33,638 nt of DNA from Ruminiclostridium sp. (GTDB taxonomy: Bacteria > Bacillota > Clostridia > Oscillospirales > Ruminococcaceae): the NCBI GenBank assembly GCA_017465545.1, contig JAFTVY010000052.1, positions 1-33,638 on the forward strand, read 5' to 3'. Positions 24,209 through 30,814 of this stretch are shown here, piece by piece. A model generated the notes under the pieces. The model did not search any database, was not told the origin of the DNA, and was given only the letters and a program-made list of their open reading frames with translations. The first letter of the stretch is position 1. Every line of letters begins with the position of its first letter. The position numbers and the translations under genes were made by a program.

Positions 24209-25168
24209 ATGAAGAAGATAGCAATATTAACCAGTGGCGGCGACGCTCCCGGCATGAACGCCGTTATCCGTTCTGTTGTAAGAACGGCCATTGCAAGAGG
24301 CATGGAGGTTGTAGGTGTTGAAAGAGGCTACAACGGTCTTATCAACGGCGACCTTATCCCTATGGATGCAAGAAGCGTTTCTGATATCATTCAGAGAGGC
24401 GGTACAATGCTCTGCACAGCAAGATGCGCTGAATTCAGATATGACGAAGGCGTTGAAAAGGCAAAGAAGACCTGCATCGAAAACGGTATCGAAGGTCTTG
24501 TTGTAGTAGGTGGTGACGGCTCCTTCAGAGGTGCGGCTGACTTATCTGCAAAGGGTATCTTAGCAGTAGGCGTTCCCGGTACAATCGACAACGATATTTC
24601 TATGACAGAATACACAATCGGTTATGATACAGCTATGAATACAGTTGTAGAAATGGTTGACAAGCTCCGTGATACTGCACAGTCCCACGACAGATGCTCT
24701 GTTGTTGAGGTTATGGGCAGAAACGCAGGCTACATTGCTCTCAACGCAGGTATTGCAGTAGGTGCTACCTACATCATCACAAAGGAAGAGCCCTACACAA
24801 TGAACGACGTTATCCAGAAGATACTTGCAGGTAAGAAGAACGGCAAGCATCACTTCATTATCGTTGTAGCTGAAGGTATCGGCAACTCCGAACAGATCGC
24901 AAAGGAAATCGAGCAGGAAACAGGTATCGAAGCACGTGCTACTATCTTAGGTCACGTTCAGAGAGGCGGTAGCCCCACTTTAAGAGACAGAGTAGCGGCA
25001 AGCCAGCTTGGCCACTACGCTGTAGAGCTTCTTGAAAAGGGTATCGGTAACCGTGTTGTAGGCTTCAAGGACAATCAGGTAGTAGACTATGATATTCAGG
25101 AAGCACTCAAGATGAAGAAGCAGTTTGAACACAAGCTGTATGAAATTGCTAACGAAATCAGCTTCTGA
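24209..25168 (+). CDS. pfkA: ATP-dependent 6-phosphofructokinase
   Basis: This 319-residue enzyme phosphorylates fructose 6-phosphate to the 1,6-bisphosphate, the main control step of glycolysis. Motifs are TSGGDAPGMNAVIR at the start, GGDGS with Gly104 (Gly rather than Asp marks the ATP type, not the PPi type), PGTIDNDI with catalytic Asp127, and MGRNAGYIA. Length is exactly that of bacterial PfkA. The ATG at 24209 starts at MKKIAILTSGG; the ATG at 24197 directly abuts the AGG ribosome site and is unlikely. Codon use is strongly biased to favoured codons, suggesting high expression. Confidence 0.97.
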   Translation: MKKIAILTSGGDAPGMNAVIRSVVRTAIARGMEVVGVERGYNGLINGDLIPMDARSVSDIIQRGGTMLCTARCAEFRYDEGVEKAKKTCIENGIEGLVVVGGDGSFRGAADLSAKGILAVGVPGTIDNDISMTEYTIGYDTAMNTVVEMVDKLRDTAQSHDRCSVVEVMGRNAGYIALNAGIAVGATYIITKEEPYTMNDVIQKILAGKKNGKHHFIIVVAEGIGNSEQIAKEIEQETGIEARATILGHVQRGGSPTLRDRVAASQLGHYAVELLEKGIGNRVVGFKDNQVVDYDIQEALKMKKQFEHKLYEIANEISF

Positions 25169-25209
25169 TTTTGTAATAAATTTTAGAGTTTGAAACTCTG
25201 CTATCAATC

Positions 25210-25313
25210 GACAGAGTAGGAAAATGCGCGTTAAGTGCCAAAGGGACGGGGAGTTGCCCTTCGGACGAACATCGTAGAATCGGTGGCGGTGCATTATTCC
25301 GCATCTCGCTGTT
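25210..25313 (+). promoter_or_regulatory. Tetrahydrofolate (THF, folT-type) riboswitch
   Basis: The conserved blocks of the THF aptamer are present in order: AGAGTAG (25213-25219), GCGTTAAGTGCC (25228-25239), GGGGAGTTGCCCTTCGGACG, GGCGGTGCATT and CCGCATCTCGCT (about 25299-25310), closed by a short P1 (ACAG with CTGT). It lies about 85 bases before folT. I see no strong terminator between the aptamer and the AAGGAGG site at 25385-25391, so control of translation is more likely than of transcription. The gene it controls is a folate transporter subunit, which fits. Confidence 0.88.
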
Positions 25314-25396
25314 GCATATATGAGATAATTGCCATATTTATCTTCGGATTATGCGATTGCGTTTATCAGCATCAGCTTTATTTTAAGGAGGTAAAT

Positions 25397-25984
25397 ATGG
25401 CTTATTTTATTAACAGCTTCAAAAAATCTGCAATGGAGCTTAAAAGCATCCGCTGTATTGCGGTAGTAGGTATATTCCTTGCCTTAGCGGTGGTTCTCGA
25501 CGGCTTCGGCACTATCAGAATAGGCGACTTTATAAAAATAAATTTCGTCTATCTGCCCCTTGCTCTTATCGGTATTCTCTTTGGCCCTGCGGTAGGCTTT
25601 TTTTCAGGAATACTCGTGGACGTGATAGGATATCTTGTAAACCCCGTAAACACTTTTATACCCTGGCTTATGCTTATATCAGGACTTGAGGGTATGATAT
25701 ACGGCCTTGTGCTTTATAACTTAAAGCCGGAAAAGACCTACAAGCAGTTTATAAGAATTACCGTTGCAAGAGCGATAGTGTGCGTAGTATGTAATCTCAT
25801 TCTCAACACTCTGGCTCTGTACAGCTACGGTTTTATCGTAGGCGACAGTATAATTGTACTTATCGGTGCAAGAGTGCTGACAAACGTTATAAGCTTTGCA
25901 GTAAGCGTGCCGCTGATGATAGCGGTACTCTTCCCCGTAAAGGTGGCTTATAATAAACTTATAGTAAAAACAAATCGTGCATAA
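25397..25984 (+). CDS. folT: Folate ECF transporter S component
   Basis: This 195-residue membrane protein of the energy-coupling factor S-component class has about six hydrophobic segments. They include the typical VVLDGFGTIRIGDFIKINF and GPAVGFFSGILVDVIGYL blocks, where the second gives the contact to EcfT. It captures a vitamin for import by a shared EcfA/A'/T module, which is not encoded here. The substrate is assigned as folate because of the THF riboswitch directly upstream; sequence alone would only say S component. The ATG at 25397 follows AAGGAGG; the frame extending to 25235 would run through the riboswitch. Confidence 0.9.
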   Translation: MAYFINSFKKSAMELKSIRCIAVVGIFLALAVVLDGFGTIRIGDFIKINFVYLPLALIGILFGPAVGFFSGILVDVIGYLVNPVNTFIPWLMLISGLEGMIYGLVLYNLKPEKTYKQFIRITVARAIVCVVCNLILNTLALYSYGFIVGDSIIVLIGARVLTNVISFAVSVPLMIAVLFPVKVAYNKLIVKTNRA

Positions 25985-25995
25985 AGGAAAAGGTT

Positions 25996-26793
25996 ATGAT
26001 TAAATTAGGATTTTTAGGCGCCGGTAATATGGGTGGCGCAATTATAAGAGGACTTTCTGAAAAGAATACGGATATAAGCATTTACGCTTATGAAAAGGAC
26101 GCTGAAAAGCTTTCCGCCCTTTCTCAGCACGGCGTTACCGCCTGCAAGGACGAAAAGGAGCTTGTAAGCACCTGCGATTATATTCTTCTTGCTGTAAAGC
26201 CTCAGATACTCCCCTCTGTTTTAGAAACGATAAAGGATGAAGTAACAGCCGACAAGGTTATTATTTCCATCTGTGCAGGTATTTCCGAAGCCTTTATCAG
26301 AAACCGCACTATCAAAGATGCAAAGGTAGTTCTCGTTATGCCCAACACCCCTATGATGTTAGGACTTGGTGCAAGTGCTGTTTCAAGAGCGGAAAACGTA
26401 TCCGACAACGAATTTGAAATTGCAAAATCCGTTATCGCAAGCTGTGGCATTGCGGTAGAGGTTCCCATTGACAAGATGAAGGAAATAATCGCAATAAACG
26501 GTAGCTCCCCTGCCTTTATCTATCTTTTCGCAAAGGGCTTTGTGGATTATGCAAAATCAGTAGGAATATCAGATGAGGCGGCTATGGAGCTTTTCGCTCA
26601 GTCCCTTGTAGGCTCAGCAAAGATGCTCACCGATTCCGGTATGACTGTGGATGAGCTTATAAAGCAGGTATCCTCCCCCGGCGGTACAACTATAGCAGGC
26701 CTTGAAAAGCTCTACGAAGGCGAGCTTACAAAGACTGTAGATAACTGCTGTAAGGCTTGCACAAACAGAGCCTACGAATTAGCCGGCGAATAA
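25996..26793 (+). CDS. proC: Pyrroline-5-carboxylate reductase
   Basis: This 265-residue enzyme reduces pyrroline-5-carboxylate to proline with NAD(P)H. The N-terminal Rossmann fold shows GFLGAGNMGGAI, followed by LAVKPQ and MPNTPMMLG. The C-terminal dimer domain has GSSPAFIYLFAKGFVD and the signature VSSPGGTTIAGLEKL. Start ATG behind AAAGGAAAAGG, 11 bp after folT, so they are probably cotranscribed and proline synthesis may be partly tied to the riboswitch. The other proline genes are not in the window. Confidence 0.96.
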   Translation: MIKLGFLGAGNMGGAIIRGLSEKNTDISIYAYEKDAEKLSALSQHGVTACKDEKELVSTCDYILLAVKPQILPSVLETIKDEVTADKVIISICAGISEAFIRNRTIKDAKVVLVMPNTPMMLGLGASAVSRAENVSDNEFEIAKSVIASCGIAVEVPIDKMKEIIAINGSSPAFIYLFAKGFVDYAKSVGISDEAAMELFAQSLVGSAKMLTDSGMTVDELIKQVSSPGGTTIAGLEKLYEGELTKTVDNCCKACTNRAYELAGE

Positions 26794-27022
26794 AGGGTGC
26801 CCCTTAGGCAGTTCCTGCCTTTTATAAAATTCAGCTCTGCAAGAACAAGCGAAACGGCAGGTATTAAAAATGCTATATCTTACGTACTCTTAAAGGGTAG
26901 CCCTTTGGGCAGTTCCTGCCTTTTATAAAATTCAGCTCTGCAAGAACAAGCGAAACGGCAGGTATTAAAAATGCTATATCTTACGTACTCTTAAAGGGTA
27001 GCCCCTTTAGGCAGTTCCTGCC
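26791..27022. repeat. ~101-bp tandem intergenic repeats, two full and one partial
   Basis: After proC a unit is repeated at 26791-26889 and 26890-26990, with a third partial copy to 27022. The landmark GGCAGTTCCTGCC recurs at 26807, 26908 and 27010, a period of 101-102 bp. Copies are nearly identical apart from a few bases in the GGGT/AGCCC part. Each holds a short hairpin (GGCAG/CTGCC), an AAGGG/CCCTT stem and a distant CCTGCC/GGCAGG pairing. There is no convincing reading frame of useful length. The rest of the 337-bp gap holds only the terminators listed next. Confidence 0.9.
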
Positions 27023-27042
27023 ATCTATAAAAAAACAATAAG

Positions 27043-27070
27043 TCCCGTAGTTTTGTAACTACGGGATTTT
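27043..27070 (+). terminator. Terminator of the folT-proC transcript
   Basis: TCCCGTAGTT (27043-27052) pairs with AACTACGGGA (27057-27066) around a TTGT loop, followed by TTTTAAATTT. It faces the terminator of the converging FN3 gene. Confidence 0.85.
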
Positions 27071-27092
27071 AAATTTATATACGACAGACACG

Positions 27093-27126
27093 TTAAAAGG
27101 AGCTACCTTTTAGCAGGTAGCTCCTT
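27093..27126 (-). terminator. Terminator of the FN3 protein gene
   Basis: AAGGAGCTACC (27097-27107) pairs with GGTAGCTCCTT (27116-27126). On the minus strand it lies just past the stop codon and runs into TTTTAACG. It could act in both directions. Confidence 0.8.
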
Positions 27127-27130
27127 GATT

Positions 27131-29119
27131 TTAATAAGCAGAAAAACCGAGTTCATCTAAACTGTAGCCAAAATTCCATCGCAGATAGTTGTTAACAGTT
27201 TCAAGCATGTGAGCAAGAACCTGATTATATCCTTCAGCTATGGTATCAGCTGATTCATTTACAGGCTCAGTATACACGTCATAATAAGTGAGACAATCGC
27301 CAGGCGCGTAGTCGGTACGGGAGAAGGTGCTTTCTGCAAGACACAGGTATCCGTTTTCTATATACATAGCCTCCAGATATATCTCGTCTTCATAAGGATA
27401 AAGATAGAAGCCCACAAGATATGCCGAGGTCTCATTATTAGCAGCGCCGATAAGAATATATATTGCCTTCTTGTCAACGTCATAAACCAAGGACGTAGCA
27501 CACTCTAAAGCCCATAAGTAATCTGTAGGAACGTCAAGGTAATAGTAACCGTCTTCACCCTTTTCCCCGTTCTTTATCAGATAATCAACAAGCTCGTAAT
27601 ATTTTCTTGATTCTGCCGTATAGGTATCTGTAGTAATCGTTGAGCTGAAGGAGCTATAGATCGTCTTTCCTGACACGTTCATATAAGCTCTTACACGTAC
27701 GCTGAACTTGTTATCCTTTAAAAGTCCCGTTACCCTATAGCTTGTATCGGTAGTTTTATACGTGTACCACTTACCGGACTTCAGCACCTGAACCTCATAT
27801 CCCGAAACGCCGGTAACCTTATTCCATCTAACTGTAAAGGAGCTTACAGAGCCTGACACCCACTCAAGACCTGTAGGAGCAGAAGGGGTTGCGGCAATAT
27901 ACATAACAGGACTGAACGTAGAGTACTTAGAACCATCATAGCTTCTTACCCTTATTTTATAGCTGGTATTTCTTGAAAGCTTTGAGAAGGTATAGCTGTT
28001 TTTTGTCACCTTATTATTTGTTACCCACTTGCCGTTCTTATATATCTGCACGCTGTAGCCTTTAGCACCTGAAACAGCATTCCAGCTTACGGTCGCAGAG
28101 GTGGACGTGTTTGACGTCTGCTTTATATTCTGGGGTATTGCGCTATCAACGGTCGTGCCGCTGACAGTAGACGTATAGCCTCCGTAATAAGCAACACCAC
28201 CGTTCATTTTATACGCTCTCATACGGAACTTGTAGGTAGTGCCACTGAACAGACCTTCTACCCTGTAGGTAGCGACTGTGCTATCCGTGAGCTTCTTTAT
28301 TCTTACCCACTTCGTACCATCGTACTGCTCTATAATATATCCGTCTGCAGAGCTGTTTTTAGTCCAGTTGAGGCGCAGGGCAGAAACCGCTCTTCCGCCT
28401 ATCTTAAGACCGCTTACAACAGAAGGGTTTGTGTATCCCGCTACAGCGTACGAATAATCGCCATAAACAGCCTTTGCTCCGCTTATGGTATATGCTCTTA
28501 TCCTGAACTGATACTTTGTGGAAGGCTCAAGACCTTCAATGCGGTAGGTGGTAGTCTGGTTATTTGTAAGCTTTTTAACTCTTGTCCACTTTGCACCATC
28601 GTATTTTTCTATAATATAGCCGTCCGCATCATTATATTTATTCCAGTTAAGGCGGAGAGCTGTGGAGGTTCTGCCACCTATGGAAGGCTTATCCATCTTT
28701 TTAAGCAAGGTTGTAGCTTCAACCACTTCGGAGTATTCACCGTAAACGTAAGCACCCGTGCTGCCCGTAAACATTCTTACCCTGAACTGCATCACTGTAC
28801 CGGAAGGGAGTGCCGACATATAGGCAAAATCCGAATTTTCATACGCTATGAAGTAGGTAATCCATTTTCCGTCAAGAAATACTTCAACCTCGGCACCATT
28901 GGCACCTTCGACTCTGTCCCATTGAAGAGAAACCGTTTTCTCCGTTACCTCGGCAACTCTGAGATTTGTCACAGCTAAAGAACTGCCTGTTGTCGATGCT
29001 GTAGCTAAAGCTTCTTTGTTTACGTTAACTGTGGTAACTTTATCCGCAAAAGCCGTCGAAGTACAAAGAACGGCTGTAAGCACAGCAGCAGAAACCACTG
29101 ATATTATTTTTTTCTTCAC
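27131..29119 (-). CDS. Secreted protein with five fibronectin type III domains
   Basis: This 662-residue exported protein starts with a typical signal peptide: KKK, a hydrophobic core, then cleavage after TSTAFA near residue 25. Five FN3 modules follow to about residue 500. Each starts with a Pro/Leu-rich strand and has a conserved Trp (SLQWDRV, LRLNWNK, LRLNWTK, VSWNAV, VRWNKV) and a YxFRIRAY-like strand. Modules 2 and 3 are close copies. The last ~160 residues are acidic, Tyr-rich and unlike FN3; I do not recognise them. There is no LPXTG or dockerin motif. A role in adhesion or wall association is only a guess. The GTG start at 29119 has GGAGG six bases upstream. Confidence 0.85.
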   Translation of the reverse strand: MKKKIISVVSAAVLTAVLCTSTAFADKVTTVNVNKEALATASTTGSSLAVTNLRVAEVTEKTVSLQWDRVEGANGAEVEVFLDGKWITYFIAYENSDFAYMSALPSGTVMQFRVRMFTGSTGAYVYGEYSEVVEATTLLKKMDKPSIGGRTSTALRLNWNKYNDADGYIIEKYDGAKWTRVKKLTNNQTTTYRIEGLEPSTKYQFRIRAYTISGAKAVYGDYSYAVAGYTNPSVVSGLKIGGRAVSALRLNWTKNSSADGYIIEQYDGTKWVRIKKLTDSTVATYRVEGLFSGTTYKFRMRAYKMNGGVAYYGGYTSTVSGTTVDSAIPQNIKQTSNTSTSATVSWNAVSGAKGYSVQIYKNGKWVTNNKVTKNSYTFSKLSRNTSYKIRVRSYDGSKYSTFSPVMYIAATPSAPTGLEWVSGSVSSFTVRWNKVTGVSGYEVQVLKSGKWYTYKTTDTSYRVTGLLKDNKFSVRVRAYMNVSGKTIYSSFSSTITTDTYTAESRKYYELVDYLIKNGEKGEDGYYYLDVPTDYLWALECATSLVYDVDKKAIYILIGAANNETSAYLVGFYLYPYEDEIYLEAMYIENGYLCLAESTFSRTDYAPGDCLTYYDVYTEPVNESADTIAEGYNQVLAHMLETVNNYLRWNFGYSLDELGFSAY

Positions 29120-29205
29120 AGTATACCTCCATTTGCCTGTATAATCGTTTGGTTTGTGTACGGCTAATAACAATTGAAATAAGAGTATAGTAACCGTCTA
29201 CGATT

Positions 29206-29234
29206 ATTATACCTTAGCTTCTATAATCTGTCAA
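29206..29234 (-). promoter_or_regulatory. Promoter of the FN3 protein gene
   Basis: On the minus strand a perfect TTGACA (29234-29229), a 17-bp spacer and a perfect TATAAT (29211-29206). It gives a leader of about 80 nt to the GTG start. Confidence 0.88.
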
Positions 29235-29323
29235 TGTGGATATGCAACAAAAAGGGTGAAGAAAATTTGTCTATGTTTTTTTGAAACCTATAGGACAATC
29301 CGTGCTTTCTGTGATTCTGATGC

Positions 29324-29347
29324 AAAAAAACCGTCTGTTAAAGACGG
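29324..29347 (-). terminator. Second terminator downstream of the DUF1015 gene
   Basis: CCGTCT (29331-29336) pairs with AGACGG (29342-29347); on the minus strand it is followed by TTTTTTT. It backs up the terminator at 29393-29423 and insulates the FN3 promoter. The rest of the 29235-29538 gap shows no gene. Confidence 0.8.
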
Positions 29348-29392
29348 CATCTCAGATAGAATGCATGGTTTTCCCGTTTTGTCTGAAGGCGC

Positions 29393-29423
29393 AAAAAACG
29401 GAGAGCCGTAGATGGCTCTCCGT
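29393..29423 (-). terminator. Terminator of the TIR-DUF1015 operon
   Basis: The 10-bp perfect stem ACGGAGAGCC (29398-29407) pairs with GGCTCTCCGT (29414-29423), followed on the minus strand by TTTTTTG. It lies about 115 bases after the DUF1015 stop codon. Confidence 0.88.
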
Positions 29424-29538
29424 AAGCTTTATGCTCTAAAAATATCTGTAAACAAAAGCTGATTTCGACGCCTTGCACCCACAAGGTTCAGAATACCGCT
29501 TGATTATCATGCGGCGGAATTGGGAGAGGCGGCACGCC

Positions 29539-30792
29539 TCATTTGATTTTTCTTGCTTCGCAGTAGAATCTCTTATCGTGGGCGTGTCCCATTGAGAAGG
29601 TCTTTCTGGGTAATGCACCATCCTTTATAACTGTGGGGAAAAGCTCATCCTTTGTCATAGAGGGCAGTAAGAAGCCGATGCTGTTTTCCTTTTCACAAAG
29701 GCTCTTTACAACGTCGTCGCCGTGAATGTAGTCAATAACGCCCTTGTTTTCGGAAAGATACTTGTCAAGGAAGTTCTGAAGGCTACCTACCGTAAGGTTT
29801 GCGCCCTGCTTTGTGATAGTGAAGTCTACTTCTTCTCCGTTAAGAACCACCGTAAAGGTCTGTCCGTCAGTTCCCTTTACAAGTCCTAAAGCTTCGGTCA
29901 TTTCTGCCATCAGCTTATTTGTATCAACGTCTGTTATAACTCTGTGGATAGCTTCAAATTCAAGGGCGGGACTGTGAAGGTTTACCACCTCTGCAAGGGC
30001 AAATCTTGCAAGCTCTGTCTCAGGTGCGCCTGCCGCCTTCTTTTCCTCATAGCAAGCCTTTGCAGTAGCAAGAGAATGGTTTCCGTCGCCCATAGCATAT
30101 AACAGCACTTCTTCGTTTGTGAGTCCGTAACGGCTGTTGAAATCTGCCTTGTCGGAGAGCTTATCAAGAGCGTCAAAAACAGCCTTTGCATTTTCTCCGT
30201 CAACAAGGTAACCTTCAAGACGTCCGCCACCCTGCATAAGCTCAAAATCATAGAGCTTTGTAAGCTTATCAGTATTATTTTCAAGAGGCTCGATTACCGT
30301 CTTTTTAACGTCGTCGATAAGTATCATAATGTGGGGAAGCTCTAAAGAAGCGTCACGGCGGATCTTTACACGGGGCGGAATACGGCTTGCTACAGTAGCC
30401 TCGGTTGCTCTTACCTGGGAGGTGCTACCCTTGTTGTAATCGTACATTTCAAGGTCGATCGCACCTACAAGTCCCGTTCTCTTCTTGCCGTCTGCCTGAG
30501 TCCTTATCGTAAGTATAAGGCAGTCCTTATATTCGTTGAAAAGACCCTCTTTAAGGTACTTTTCCATTTCATTGTTGATAGCTTCAATTCTTGCTTCAGA
30601 GTCAGGCTCTTCAAGGTATACCTCAGGGAGAATAAGCTTTAAGCAGGAGGGACTGTCCCCTGCAATCTCCGCTGTCTTTTCCCAGTACTGAGGCTCGCTT
30701 GTGTACTGGTCGCAGGCTACTACCGCCCACTTGGTCATTTCTGCCTCGGAAAGCTTCGGAAGCAGTATATTTGCTTTTGTAAATGCTGTCAT
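29539..30792 (-). CDS. DUF1015 family protein
   Basis: This 417-residue cytosolic protein belongs to DUF1015. Seen are the N-terminal TKWAVVACDQYTSEPQYW segment, IPPRVKIRRDA, and the family's GDGNHSLATAK motif near residue 245, which corresponds to the DGHHR-like active-site motif of ParB/SerK-type folds. Some distant members phosphorylate free serine (SerK, SbnI), but this subgroup has no proven activity and no serine biosynthesis genes lie nearby. It begins 22 bp after the stop of the TIR gene behind AAAGGG, so the two are very likely cotranscribed. Function remains unknown. Confidence 0.85.
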   Translation of the reverse strand: MTAFTKANILLPKLSEAEMTKWAVVACDQYTSEPQYWEKTAEIAGDSPSCLKLILPEVYLEEPDSEARIEAINNEMEKYLKEGLFNEYKDCLILTIRTQADGKKRTGLVGAIDLEMYDYNKGSTSQVRATEATVASRIPPRVKIRRDASLELPHIMILIDDVKKTVIEPLENNTDKLTKLYDFELMQGGGRLEGYLVDGENAKAVFDALDKLSDKADFNSRYGLTNEEVLLYAMGDGNHSLATAKACYEEKKAAGAPETELARFALAEVVNLHSPALEFEAIHRVITDVDTNKLMAEMTEALGLVKGTDGQTFTVVLNGEEVDFTITKQGANLTVGSLQNFLDKYLSENKGVIDYIHGDDVVKSLCEKENSIGFLLPSMTKDELFPTVIKDGALPRKTFSMGHAHDKRFYCEARKIK

Positions 30793-30814
30793 AATTATTC
30801 CCTTTCTTATCTTA

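Noticed and set aside
25185-25199. Perfect palindrome AGAGTTTGAAACTCT after pfkA considered as a terminator
   Set aside because: The loop would be very small and no T run follows on the plus strand; it may be a protein site, but there is no support.
25235-25396. N-terminal extension of folT by 54 codons
   Set aside because: These bases hold the THF riboswitch, and the AAGGAGG site belongs to the ATG at 25397.
26791-27022. Tandem repeats considered as a CRISPR array
   Set aside because: Units are ~101 bp, adjacent and near-identical throughout, without the short repeat and unique spacer pattern, and there are no cas genes.
29526-29540. Hairpin GAGGCG/CGCCTC overlapping the DUF1015 stop codon
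   Set aside because: No T run on the minus strand, and two good terminators lie further on, so no function can be argued.
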